This document shows positions 1 through 5,472 of a stretch of 5,687 nucleotides of DNA, in pieces. A program made the translations under genes and the position numbers. The notes beneath the pieces are model-generated. The model was not told where the DNA came from, made no database searches, and saw only the letters and a program-made list of their open reading frames with translations. This DNA comes from Bryobacteraceae bacterium. Lineage in GTDB: Bacteria; Acidobacteriota; Terriglobia; Bryobacterales; Bryobacteraceae. Positions within the stretch are counted from its first letter, which is position 1. Each line of letters opens with the position of its first letter. The stretch is taken from positions 1 through 5,687 of the forward strand of contig JASHSD010000957.1 in assembly GCA_030036985.1 (NCBI GenBank), written 5' to 3'.

Positions 1-294
1 CCAGCCCGCCACCACCCGCTCCTGCACCAGCGAAATCAGAGCGGCGGAAACCAGCAGCTTATCCGCGATGGGATCCATCAGGGTTCCGATGGTCGTCACC
101 TGCCGCCAGCGCCTCGCCAGATACCCGTCCAGGATATCCGTGGCCGCGGCAATCCAGAAAATTGTGATGGCGATCACATCGTTGGAGATGACAGCGCCGT
201 TCCAATGTATTATCATTCTTTGCTGTACCAGCACCGCTACCAGCAAAGGAACGAAGAAAATTCGGGCGATGGTGAGTGTGTTGGGGAGATTCAC
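1..294 (-). CDS. pgsA: CDP-diacylglycerol--glycerol-3-phosphate 3-phosphatidyltransferase (PgsA), N-terminal part, cut by window edge
   Basis: Membrane enzyme of phospholipid synthesis that joins CDP-diacylglycerol and glycerol-3-phosphate to give phosphatidylglycerophosphate and CMP. The 98 residues present begin NLPNTLTIARI, the usual PgsA opening, followed by a hydrophobic helix (about 11-24) and a second one (about 39-51). The full CDP-alcohol phosphotransferase signature is seen: D53, D56-G57, A60-R61, G70, D74 and D78 with family spacing, where the aspartates hold the catalytic metals. The family is usually about 180-200 residues, so the C-terminal half lies beyond base 1. The GTG start is chosen because GAGG (complement of 301-304) lies 6 bases ahead and the homology begins there. 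It is the last visible gene of the hfq-hflX strand and its start overlaps the stop of a possible small gene by GTGA. Family is certain; PgsA rather than another CDP-alcohol transferase is likely from the N-terminus. Confidence 0.92.
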   Translation of the reverse strand, partial: MNLPNTLTIARIFFVPLLVAVLVQQRMIIHWNGAVISNDVIAITIFWIAAATDILDGYLARRWRQVTTIGTLMDPIADKLLVSAALISLVQERVVAGW

Positions 295-482
295 CGAATA
301 CCTCGAATTGTGGAAATCCCTGTTAAAAGGGTTTGCATCACGCGCGTGCAGGCGCGCGCCTTTATTTTCCGCTCGGGGCGAATTAATTCGCTTATATTCA
401 ATAAATTGCCGGGATTGCTGCGTCCTGGTTCAAATACGTCGAAGCTCTGCCGGAACAATGGTTTGCGGATGTCGAAAATCAT
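291..482 (-). CDS. possible 63-residue protein linking hflX and pgsA
   Basis: I do not recognise this frame. It starts at an ATG that overlaps the hflX stop (ATGA) and ends at a TGA that overlaps the pgsA GTG (GTGA), so it fills the whole gap with 4-base overlaps on both sides, an arrangement typical of translationally coupled genes. The predicted protein starts MIFDIRKPLF, is basic in its middle (RPERKIKARA, about 35-44), has one cysteine and no convincing membrane segment or known motif. Against it: no clear Shine-Dalgarno close to the ATG, several codons uncommon in this GC-rich region (TTA, ATA), and an AT-rich palindrome inside it. It could equally be a non-coding spacer that is open by chance. 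Overlap geometry is seen; coding is inference. Confidence 0.3.
   Translation of the reverse strand: MIFDIRKPLFRQSFDVFEPGRSNPGNLLNISELIRPERKIKARACTRVMQTLLTGISTIRGIR
378..391. repeat. perfect 14-bp palindrome GCGAATTAATTCGC
   Basis: An exact self-complementary 14-mer with an AT-rich core lies between hflX and pgsA. It could be a binding site for a dimeric regulator or simply part of the possible small coding frame that spans it. No second copy is visible in this window. Confidence 0.35.
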
Positions 483-1744
483 TTGTGCACAGAATTTTCC
501 ACAGGACGGCTCAGGTACCGGTTGAGCCGCCGGCGCACCGACTCGGGCGCGTCCACCTCCATCACACATAAGTTTCCATCATATTCTTCGGAACGTACTT
601 TCCCCCGTTCATGTAACAGGGCGATGGCGGCGCCGTCACGAAGCGGTATACGAAATCGTACTGTTTCCACCGCATCAAAAGCAATCACCTCGTCGATGCG
701 GCGGCATAGCCCGGCCATGCCCTCGCCCGTCTGACCGCTGACCATCGCGCTCGGCGTGGGCGGGCTCTGGCCCGCTTCCGCCAGCAGCCGCGCGGCAATC
801 AGTTCCGAGCCGCGTTCACGATCCTCCACCGGCAGCCTGTCCGACTTGTTCAGCACGAGAATTTGGGGAGTGCCCGAGGCGCCGATTTCCCCGAGCACGC
901 GGTACACTTCAGCGACATGCCGAGCGGCATGATCCGAGGAAACGTCCACCACATGCAGAATCAGCGCCGCATCGGCCACTTCCTCGAGCGTGGCGCGAAA
1001 TGCCTCGATCAGCGTCGTCGGCAGGTTGCGCACGAATCCCACCGTATCGCTGAGCAGCACGCGCCGGCGCGAGGGAAGCGTAATGGCACGGGTTGTGGGA
1101 TCGAGCGTGGCGAACATGTGCGCGTCGGCCAGCACGCCGGCCGCCGTGAGCCGGTTGAACAGCGTCGATTTGCCCGCGTTCGTGTACCCGGCCATCGAGA
1201 CCGTCGGGATCGGCACGGCCCCGCGGTTTTCGCGATGCAGCGCGCGCCCGGTGCGAACGCGCTCCAGATCCTGCTCCAGTTTTTTGATGCGCGTGGCGAT
1301 CCGCCGGCGGTCCGTTTCCAGCTTGGTTTCGCCGGGACCGCGGGTGCCGATGCCGCCGCCGAGACGCGAGAGCGACGTTCCCTGTCCCGCCAGGCGCGGT
1401 AGCATGTATTTCAACTGGGCGAGCTCCACCTGCAGCCGGCCTTCCGCCGTGCGCGCGCGCCGGGCGAAGATGTCGAGGATCAGCTGCGTGCGGTCGATGA
1501 CTTTGATGCCGACCGCTTTCTCGAGATTGCGCTGCTGCGTGGGCGTCAGTTCGTGATCGAAAATCAGTACGCCGGCGTGATGCGCATCCACCAGTTCCTT
1601 CAGCTCTTCAACCTTCCCGTGTCCGATCAGCGTGGCCGCATCCACCACCGGACGCACCTGAAACACCTCGGCGGCAACCTCCGCCCCGGCGCCACGGGTG
1701 AGTTCGGCGAGTTCCTCAAAGGATTCGGACGCGGACTTCGACAC
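479..1744 (-). CDS. hflX: GTPase HflX
   Basis: Ribosome-associated GTPase of the HflX family, known to bind the 50S subunit and to split stalled or stressed 70S ribosomes. The N-terminal HflX domain includes DAATLIGHGKVEEL (35-48), FDHELTPTQQRNLE (62-75) and DRTQLILDIFA (84-94), then the glycine-rich stretch GGGIGTRGPGETKLETDRR (129-147). The G domain has the P-loop GYTNAGKST (186-194), switch I FATLDPTTR (211-219), DTVGF (233-237) and NKSD (299-302). Length from the GTG is 421 residues, close to the family norm. GTG at 1744 has GAGG 4 bases ahead, but typical HflX N-terminal sequence (PERAILAGFE) is encoded upstream of it in the same frame, back to the hfq stop, with no ATG, GTG or TTG. The true start may therefore be a rare codon, for example ATC at 1807-1805, with AAGG 5 bases ahead. 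Second gene of the hfq operon, 87 bases after hfq. Confidence 0.95.
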   Translation of the reverse strand: MSKSASESFEELAELTRGAGAEVAAEVFQVRPVVDAATLIGHGKVEELKELVDAHHAGVLIFDHELTPTQQRNLEKAVGIKVIDRTQLILDIFARRARTAEGRLQVELAQLKYMLPRLAGQGTSLSRLGGGIGTRGPGETKLETDRRRIATRIKKLEQDLERVRTGRALHRENRGAVPIPTVSMAGYTNAGKSTLFNRLTAAGVLADAHMFATLDPTTRAITLPSRRRVLLSDTVGFVRNLPTTLIEAFRATLEEVADAALILHVVDVSSDHAARHVAEVYRVLGEIGASGTPQILVLNKSDRLPVEDRERGSELIAARLLAEAGQSPPTPSAMVSGQTGEGMAGLCRRIDEVIAFDAVETVRFRIPLRDGAAIALLHERGKVRSEEYDGNLCVMEVDAPESVRRRLNRYLSRPVENSVHK

Positions 1745-1831
1745 GGCGCCTCTGCGGCGTTCGAAGCCCGCCAGAATCGCCCTTTCGGGGGATTGTTCGA
1801 TCGAGATCGTCGCCTTGCGTCCTTTCGGACC

Positions 1832-2134
1832 TCAGCCCTCGGGGTGCGGCATCGCGGCGGCCGCCTGCGTCAGCGGGGCGCCCACGTTCGGATGAATGTT
1901 GTTGTGCGCGGACGCGTGCTGCTGAAGCGATTTGGCTGTCACGACGGTCGAAATGGCATGCTTGAAAATCAGTTGTTCCTGATTGTTGGTTTCAAGCACC
2001 AGAGAATACTTGTCGAAGCTCTTGATGCGGCCGGAAAGTTTGACGCCGCTCAACAGATAGATCGTGACGAGACCTTTTTCCTTGCGCGCATTATTTAAAA
2101 AACTGTCCTGGATGTTTTGCGCTGGTTTTTCCAT
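1832..2134 (-). CDS. hfq: RNA chaperone Hfq
   Basis: Sm-like protein that forms a hexameric ring and helps small RNAs pair with messenger RNAs. The 100-residue product opens MEKPAQNIQDSFLN, with the proximal-face glutamine in NIQDSFLN. It carries rim basic residues ARKEK (16-20), Sm1 (about 22-47, with YLLSGVKLSGRI) and Sm2 IFKHAISTVV (56-65), whose K58-H59 pair is the family hallmark. A 30-residue, histidine- and alanine-containing tail follows. An in-frame ATG 20 codons upstream (2194) exists, but the residues it would add do not look like Hfq and it overlaps a probable -10 box. The start at 2134 has GGA seven bases ahead (TTGGAACAAAAG) and matches the family start. First gene of the minus-strand block. 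The FDKYSLVLETNNQEQLIFKH run is like acidobacterial Hfq as I recall it. Confidence 0.96.
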   Translation of the reverse strand: MEKPAQNIQDSFLNNARKEKGLVTIYLLSGVKLSGRIKSFDKYSLVLETNNQEQLIFKHAISTVVTAKSLQQHASAHNNIHPNVGAPLTQAAAAMPHPEG

Positions 2135-2192
2135 CTTTTGTTCCAATTTTTGAGGTCCTGAGAAAGTCGGGGACTGTGACGCGCCCGCTTGC

Positions 2193-2198
2193 ATTGTA
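2193..2198 (-). promoter_or_regulatory. possible -10 box for hfq (TACAAT)
   Basis: On the minus strand TACAAT differs from the consensus TATAAT at one position. It lies about 60 bases ahead of the hfq ATG at 2134, giving a leader of roughly 50 bases. No good -35 hexamer is visible at 16-18 bases, so this is tentative. If real, transcription starts inside the 5' extension and rules out the longer hfq start. Confidence 0.3.
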
Positions 2199-2310
2199 AC
2201 GCAGCTTGAACGTATCTTATCCTACGAAACGCCGGCCGGGTGCGCGACGTGGGGGAAATCCGAGCGTAGGAAATACGCCTTGCTGAGCCCCGACCATTCC
2301 GAGCCGCGTC

Positions 2311-2436
2311 CATTCTGAGCCGCGACCGTAAGGAAGCGGTGCGGAAGCACTCGATGGTTACAACTCGATGCCGGTCTTCGTTTCCGGCTTGCCCTGACTC
2401 CCGGCGACCGCTCCCTCGCGGTCGCGGCTCAGAATG
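2311..2436. repeat. REPIN-like pair of inverted GC-rich palindromic repeats
   Basis: CATTCTGAGCCGCGACCG at 2311-2328 is the exact reverse complement of 2419-2436, an 18-bp perfect inverted repeat. Extended to 30 bases (2311-2340 against 2407-2436) the arms match at 27 of 30. The right arm also folds by itself: GCGACCGC (2404-2411) pairs with GCGGTCGC (2418-2425) around a 6-base loop, and the left arm has a shorter hairpin (ACCG/CGGT). Between the arms is a further hairpin, GCCGG/CCGGC (2370-2374 and 2384-2388). Two inverted REP units with a short spacer is the layout of a REPIN, a small element mobilised by a RAYT-type transposase. I recall similar GAGCCGCGACCG repeats scattered in Solibacter-type genomes, unverified here. 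Confidence 0.6.
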
Positions 2437-2506
2437 CATCCGTTTCCAGGTTCCACTTTTATGTCGCACACCCACGCCGTCCTGAGGACGGGGATGGCGC
2501 CGCCGC

Positions 2507-2512
2507 TATACT
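2507..2512 (+). promoter_or_regulatory. possible -10 box for the FAH gene (TATACT)
   Basis: TATACT matches the sigma-70 -10 consensus at five of six positions and lies 10 bases before the FAH ATG. The -35 region is poor, and the leader would be only a few bases long, so either the FAH message is near-leaderless or the real promoter lies further upstream. Confidence 0.3.
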
Positions 2513-2522
2513 ACAGGGACAA

Positions 2523-3287
2523 ATGGCTACGTTTGCGAGGTTCGAAAAGGACGGGAGGGTATCGTATGGGCTTGTCCGCGCAGGCGGAATCGAAGAACTG
2601 CGGGGCGGATTATTCGACGCGCCTCAGCCCAGCGGGCGCTCGTTTGCCCTCGATGAAGTGAAGCTGCTTGCGCCCTGCGAGCCGCCGAAGATCCTGGCGG
2701 TGGGCCAGAACTACGTCAGCCATCTGGGGAGTCGCAGCGTGCCGACCAAACCGGAGATATTCTATAAGCCGATCACGTCGCTGCAGGATCCCGACGGCCC
2801 GATCGTGATTCCGGAGGATGCGAAGGACGTGCACTTCGAAGGCGAACTGGTTGTAGTCATCGGCAGCACCGTTCGCCACGCCTCGCGCGAGGACGCGGCG
2901 GCGGCCGTCTTCGGCGTGACCTGCGGCAACGACGTGAGCGACCGCAATTGGCAGCGCGGCGCGGGCAAGGATTCGCAGTACTGGCGCGCCAAAGGCTGCG
3001 ATACGTTCGCGCCGCTGGGGCCCTGGATCGTGACGGATCTGGACTATTCGGATCTGCTGCTGCGGACGCGGGTCAACGGCGAGATCACCCAGGAGCAGCG
3101 CACCAGCGATTTCATTTTCGACGTGCCGACGGTCATCGCTTTCGTCAGCCGCTATGTCACGCTGACGCCGGGCGATGTGATTTACACGGGAACTCCGGGA
3201 AATACGCGGCGAATGCTGCCGGGAGATGCGATCGAGGTGGAAATCGAGGGCATCGGTACGCTGCGGAATCCGGTTCAGGCGGGGTGA
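2523..3287 (+). CDS. fumarylacetoacetate hydrolase (FAH) family protein
   Basis: Cytosolic metal-dependent enzyme of the FAH superfamily, whose members hydrolyse or isomerise beta-dicarbonyl compounds (acylpyruvates, oxaloacetate enol, 2-hydroxyhepta-2,4-diene-1,7-dioate). The N-terminal part ATFARFEKDGRVSYGLV (2-18) matches the small leader domain of bacterial members. The catalytic fold shows VGQNYVSHLG (60-69), the metal site E106-x-E108 in HFEGELVVVIG and D137 in GNDVSDRNWQ, the substrate-loop lysine K157 in YWRAKGCDTFAPLGPW, and YTGTPGNT (221-228). The last of these is usually GTPGGV, so N227-T228 is a small departure. Length 254 is normal. The start has AGGG 4 bases ahead and opens with family sequence. 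No pathway partner is adjacent, so the substrate cannot be named. Pieces of a close paralogue lie downstream at 4113-4219 and 5297-5377. Confidence 0.93.
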   Translation: MATFARFEKDGRVSYGLVRAGGIEELRGGLFDAPQPSGRSFALDEVKLLAPCEPPKILAVGQNYVSHLGSRSVPTKPEIFYKPITSLQDPDGPIVIPEDAKDVHFEGELVVVIGSTVRHASREDAAAAVFGVTCGNDVSDRNWQRGAGKDSQYWRAKGCDTFAPLGPWIVTDLDYSDLLLRTRVNGEITQEQRTSDFIFDVPTVIAFVSRYVTLTPGDVIYTGTPGNTRRMLPGDAIEVEIEGIGTLRNPVQAG

Positions 3288-3337
3288 TGCGCTTAGGCCG
3301 ATCCTCGGCGCCCGCTGTCCCTTATAGCGCCATGCGG

Positions 3338-3366
3338 TTGACGGTGGAACCCCGGTGGGATAGGCT
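3338..3366 (+). promoter_or_regulatory. probable promoter of the toxin-antitoxin operon
   Basis: TTGACG (3338-3343) is a strong -35 match; 17 bases on lies TAGGCT (3361-3366), a weaker -10 match. Start of transcription would be near 3373, about 35 bases before the antitoxin ATG. A direct repeat CGGTGG at 3342-3347 and 3353-3358, 11 bases apart (about one helical turn), sits between the two boxes and could be the operator for antitoxin autoregulation; that part is inference. Confidence 0.45.
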
Positions 3367-3408
3367 GAAGGGGCGACAGGGAAAAAGAAATTCTCTGATG
3401 GGAGCGCC

Positions 3409-3675
3409 ATGACAATCACGCTTGACATCGCACTAGAGGTCGAGGCCGAGCTCGCCCGCCGAGCCTCTGCGCATGGCCGCGCAATGGAGGCCTATGCGGC
3501 AGGCTTGCTCGAAGATGCGGTGCGCCGTCCATCTGAAGGCCTGACGAATACAGAAAAGCGACAGCGCGAGGGAAGGAAAAGTCTCGTCGAAGTATGCGCG
3601 ATGGTCAGGGGTCTCACTGAGGATGTGGACTTCAGCCGCAATCCTTCCACCGGACGCCCGGTCGACTTGTCGTGA
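3409..3675 (+). CDS. antitoxin of a FitAB/VapBC-type pair, ribbon-helix-helix-like
   Basis: Short 88-residue protein directly upstream of a PIN toxin. Residues 1-40 (MTITLDIALEVEAELARRAS...) resemble the beta strand and two helices of FitA/VapB-type ribbon-helix-helix DNA-binding antitoxins. The middle is charged and probably flexible. The C-terminal stretch DVDFSRNPSTGRPVDL (72-87) matches the toxin-binding tail common in antitoxins paired with PIN toxins. Such proteins bind their own promoter and occlude the toxin's active site. GGAG lies 4 bases ahead of the ATG. The stop overlaps the toxin start by four bases (GTGA), so the two are translationally coupled. Family placement rests on the tail and the partner; the exact fold class is less sure. 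Confidence 0.85.
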   Translation: MTITLDIALEVEAELARRASAHGRAMEAYAAGLLEDAVRRPSEGLTNTEKRQREGRKSLVEVCAMVRGLTEDVDFSRNPSTGRPVDLS

Positions 3676-4100
3676 GCGGTCTTCTGCTCGACACCAACAT
3701 TCCTTCCGAACTGACCAATCGGGTTCCCGAAGCTCGGGTGCGGGATTGGGTTGATGCTCAGGACAACGCCGCGTTGTGCTTCAGCGTAATCTCCGTTGGT
3801 GAATTCCGCCGGGGGTTCACGCTCCTTTCCAAAGGCAGACAGCGCACGCGGTTGGAGCAGTGGTTTGAAGGATATCTGCTGCCGCTGTTTGAAGACAGAA
3901 TTCTGCCGGTGACCCAAAACATAGGCGACCGTTGGGGCGTTTTGGATGCGGAGTGCCGGCGGCAGGGAAGGTCCCTAAACACCGCAGACGGGCTTATCGC
4001 TGCGACAGCACTTGAACATGACCTAACCGTAGCAACGCGGAATGTAAAGGATTTCGCCGGTCTCGGCGTGGTTCTTCTCAACCCATGGAACACGGCATAA
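3672..4100 (+). CDS. vapC: PIN-domain ribonuclease toxin, VapC/FitB type
   Basis: Toxin of the pair; PIN-domain toxins are metal-dependent ribonucleases that cut tRNA, rRNA or mRNA when the antitoxin is lost. The 142-residue protein has the expected acidic residues: D7 in LLDTNIPSEL, E44 in SVGEFRRG, D106 in NTADGLIAATA, and the C-terminal TRNVKDF (122-128) with N124 and D127. All the catalytic positions look intact, so it is probably active. Length is normal. The GTG start overlaps the antitoxin stop and gives the canonical opening SGLLLDTNI. A remnant of an FAH gene begins only 12 bases after the stop codon, so the operon ends abruptly at a rearrangement edge. The cleavage target cannot be read from sequence. 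Confidence 0.92.
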   Translation: MSGLLLDTNIPSELTNRVPEARVRDWVDAQDNAALCFSVISVGEFRRGFTLLSKGRQRTRLEQWFEGYLLPLFEDRILPVTQNIGDRWGVLDAECRRQGRSLNTADGLIAATALEHDLTVATRNVKDFAGLGVVLLNPWNTA

Positions 4101-4112
4101 ATCGTCTCAGTC

Positions 4113-4219
4113 GACGTGAGCGACCGCAATTGGCAGCGCAGCGCTGGCAAGGATGTGCAGTACTGGCGCGCCAAAGGCTGTGACACGTTTCGCGCCGCCA
4201 GGTCTCTGGATTGTGACGG
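4113..4219 (+). pseudogene. FAH-family gene remnant, internal segment
   Basis: This stretch matches bases 2931-3036 of the intact FAH gene (codons 137-172) with about 11 substitutions and one inserted base, so about 90 % identity. It reads DVSDRNWQRSAGKDVQYWRAKGCDTF, then the inserted base near 4190 breaks the frame; past it the other frame continues APPGLWIVT. Metal-site aspartate and substrate-loop lysine are kept, but nothing coding for the N-terminal 136 residues precedes it. It lies between the toxin stop and the sulfotransferase ribosome site. It is a dead fragment of a duplicated or paralogous FAH gene, in the same orientation as the intact one. Confidence 0.88.
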
Positions 4220-4267
4220 GTCCGGGCGTCCCGTGCCACCGCTTGCCGACCCAGGAAGCGTAAACTG

Positions 4268-5272
4268 ATGCCGATGACTGCATTCAAACGCCGACCGCCC
4301 GCGTTTGCCATTCGCGTTCCCTATTGCTTTGTGCTCGATTTCATGATCGCCCCTGTGGTGCGGAGGCTGGAACGCTCAGACCGAATTCTGCAGGTTCTAG
4401 GCGCAGCGACGCGAAGCCGCGCCCGCGGCAATGCCGTCCGAAACCCTTTTCGCGGCTACACTCCCGGCGAGGAGGACGTCTTCGTGATGGCTTACCCCAA
4501 GAGCGGCCAGAACTGGATGCTGCAGATTGTATACCAGCTCATTCATCACGGGAAGGGCGAGTTCGATCACATTCATTCGGTTGTGCCCTGGCCGGATGTA
4601 GTGCTGTTAACGCGCACGTGGCGAAACTATGCGATTCCTCTCCGGCTGGCGACAGCATGGCGGACAGCTCCCGAACGAAAGCGCCTTATCAAGACGCATC
4701 TGAACTGGGAACTGCTTCCGTACTCGAAAGAGGCCCACTACATTGCAGTGATTCGCGACCCGAAAGACGTATTCGTATCGTTCTATTTCTTTGCGAGCAA
4801 CAACCTCCTGGGCCGCGCCATGCCCTCGGTAAGCGCCGTGTACCGCTCTTTTCTGAAAGGCGAGGGCCTCATCGGATCGTGGGCAGTCAATGCCGCCGGG
4901 TATTGGGCGCAGCGCCACCGGCCGAACGTGCTGGTGCTGTCATTTGCGTCGATGAAACGAGACCTCGAAGCAACCGTGCGGCGGGTGGCGGAGTTTCTTG
5001 AAATCCGGGTTTCCGACGAAATCATCCGGGAAGTCTGCCGGAAGTCTTCGTTCGACTACATGAAATCGATCGACGAACGCTTCGCCCCTTTTCAGGGCGC
5101 TCCCTGGCGCGGCAAAACGTTTATGATGCGCAGCGGGGAACAGGGCGCGCCGTCGGCTCTTCTGACTCCCCAACAACAAAACGAAATGGACGCCGTTTTC
5201 ACCGCCGAATTGCAGAAGCTCGGCTCCGATCTTCCTTACGACGAAATCTGCGGATACATATCGGCAAAATAG
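4268..5272 (+). CDS. sulfotransferase family protein (PAPS-dependent type)
   Basis: Enzyme of the Sulfotransfer_1 fold, which moves a sulfuryl group from PAPS to a hydroxyl or amine. Seen motifs are the 5'-phosphosulfate loop YPKSGQNWM (76-84), the KTH triad region IKTHL (141-145; K142 and likely catalytic base H144), the 3'-phosphate site RDPKDVFVSFY (163-173; R163, S171) and SFASMKRDLEATVRRVAEFLEI (225-246). The C-terminal loop, usually RKGxxGDW, reads MRSGEQGAP (287-295): the glycine is kept but the D-W is lost. Residues 1-65 are an extension with hydrophobic runs (12-31) that may contact a membrane. ATG at 4268 has AGGA 11 bases ahead; ATG at 4274 is an alternative. The 334-residue length is normal. 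The acceptor is unknown. The gene is flanked on both sides by pieces of a broken FAH gene, so it was probably inserted or recombined here. Confidence 0.9.
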   Translation: MPMTAFKRRPPAFAIRVPYCFVLDFMIAPVVRRLERSDRILQVLGAATRSRARGNAVRNPFRGYTPGEEDVFVMAYPKSGQNWMLQIVYQLIHHGKGEFDHIHSVVPWPDVVLLTRTWRNYAIPLRLATAWRTAPERKRLIKTHLNWELLPYSKEAHYIAVIRDPKDVFVSFYFFASNNLLGRAMPSVSAVYRSFLKGEGLIGSWAVNAAGYWAQRHRPNVLVLSFASMKRDLEATVRRVAEFLEIRVSDEIIREVCRKSSFDYMKSIDERFAPFQGAPWRGKTFMMRSGEQGAPSALLTPQQQNEMDAVFTAELQKLGSDLPYDEICGYISAK

Positions 5273-5296
5273 CCAACGGCTCGTTGAAGCCGCTCC

Positions 5297-5377
5297 CGGC
5301 GATGCTGCCGGGAATGCGATCGAAGCGGAAATGGAGGGAATCGGCACACGCCGCCTGATCGGGTTCAGGCGGGGTAA
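5297..5377 (+). pseudogene. FAH-family gene remnant, 3' end
   Basis: This segment matches the last 81 bases of the intact FAH gene (3207-3287), with about 10 substitutions, two single-base deletions and a 2-base insertion. Readable pieces are MLPG, then AIEAEMEGIGT in a shifted frame, and the final bases CAGGCGGGG followed by TAA where the intact gene has TGA. It begins 24 bases after the sulfotransferase stop. Together with 4113-4219 it forms two islands of one second FAH copy, collinear with the intact gene; about 170 bases of FAH between them are replaced by 1,077 bases holding the sulfotransferase. A 6-bp hairpin CCCGGC/GCCGGG (5295-5312) at its edge has no T-run and is not a convincing terminator. 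Confidence 0.85.
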
Positions 5378-5395
5378 AAGAGCTATCCGCAATTG

Positions 5396-5440
5396 GCCGG
5401 GTTCTTGCCGTACGATGCGCTCAAGCTGGGTGAACCCGGC
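5396..5440. repeat. 9-bp inverted repeat GCCGGGTTC / GAACCCGGC
   Basis: Perfect 9-base arms at 5396-5404 and 5432-5440 are separated by 27 bases, between the FAH remnant and the insertion sequence. There is no T-run after the second arm, so it is unlikely to be an intrinsic terminator. It could be a scar of an older mobile element or chance. Confidence 0.3.
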
Positions 5441-5472
5441 GGCGGCGTTGGGCCACGATTTACAAAGAAAGC

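Larger units (their letters stand above)
2135..2522. other. divergent intergenic region between hfq and the FAH gene
   Basis: About 390 bases with no convincing gene on either strand; open frames here lack family resemblance and ribosome sites. It holds a possible hfq -10 box near its left end, a weak 7-bp inverted repeat TCCTACG/CGTAGGA (2220-2226 and 2265-2271), the REPIN-like pair (2311-2436), an 8-base direct repeat ACTCGATG (2349-2356 and 2363-2370), and a possible FAH -10 box at the right end. A partial repeat unit, GAGCCGCG, also occurs at 2301-2308. Confidence 0.7.

Noticed and set aside
341..367. GC-rich hairpin CGCGCG/CGCGCG followed by TTTATTTT, terminator-like on the plus strand
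   Set aside because: No plus-strand gene leads into it, while the genes here run on the minus strand, where no T-run follows; it also lies inside the hflX-pgsA junction.
415..445. GGTTCAAAT-like motif resembling a tRNA T-loop between hflX and pgsA
   Set aside because: The flanking bases do not form a T-stem, and no acceptor, D or anticodon arm can be drawn around it on either strand.
863..1556. Long open frames on the plus strand opposite hflX
   Set aside because: They are antisense shadows of a strongly conserved GTPase gene, arginine-rich and without recognisable motifs.
2135..2194. Longer hfq start at 2194 adding 20 residues
   Set aside because: The added residues do not resemble Hfq, the internal ATG has the better-placed ribosome site and family N-terminus, and a likely -10 box overlaps the upstream ATG.
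3297..3309. Small hairpin GCCGA-TCC-TCGGC after the FAH stop as a terminator
   Set aside because: The stem is only 5 bp with a 3-base loop and no following T-run.
2610..3428. 272-codon open frame on the minus strand opposite the FAH gene
   Set aside because: It mirrors the FAH coding strand, has no family resemblance, and the FAH motifs are clear on the plus strand.
4078..4311. Minus-strand frame between toxin and sulfotransferase genes
   Set aside because: It is antisense to the FAH remnant and the flanking gene ends, with no motif or ribosome site.
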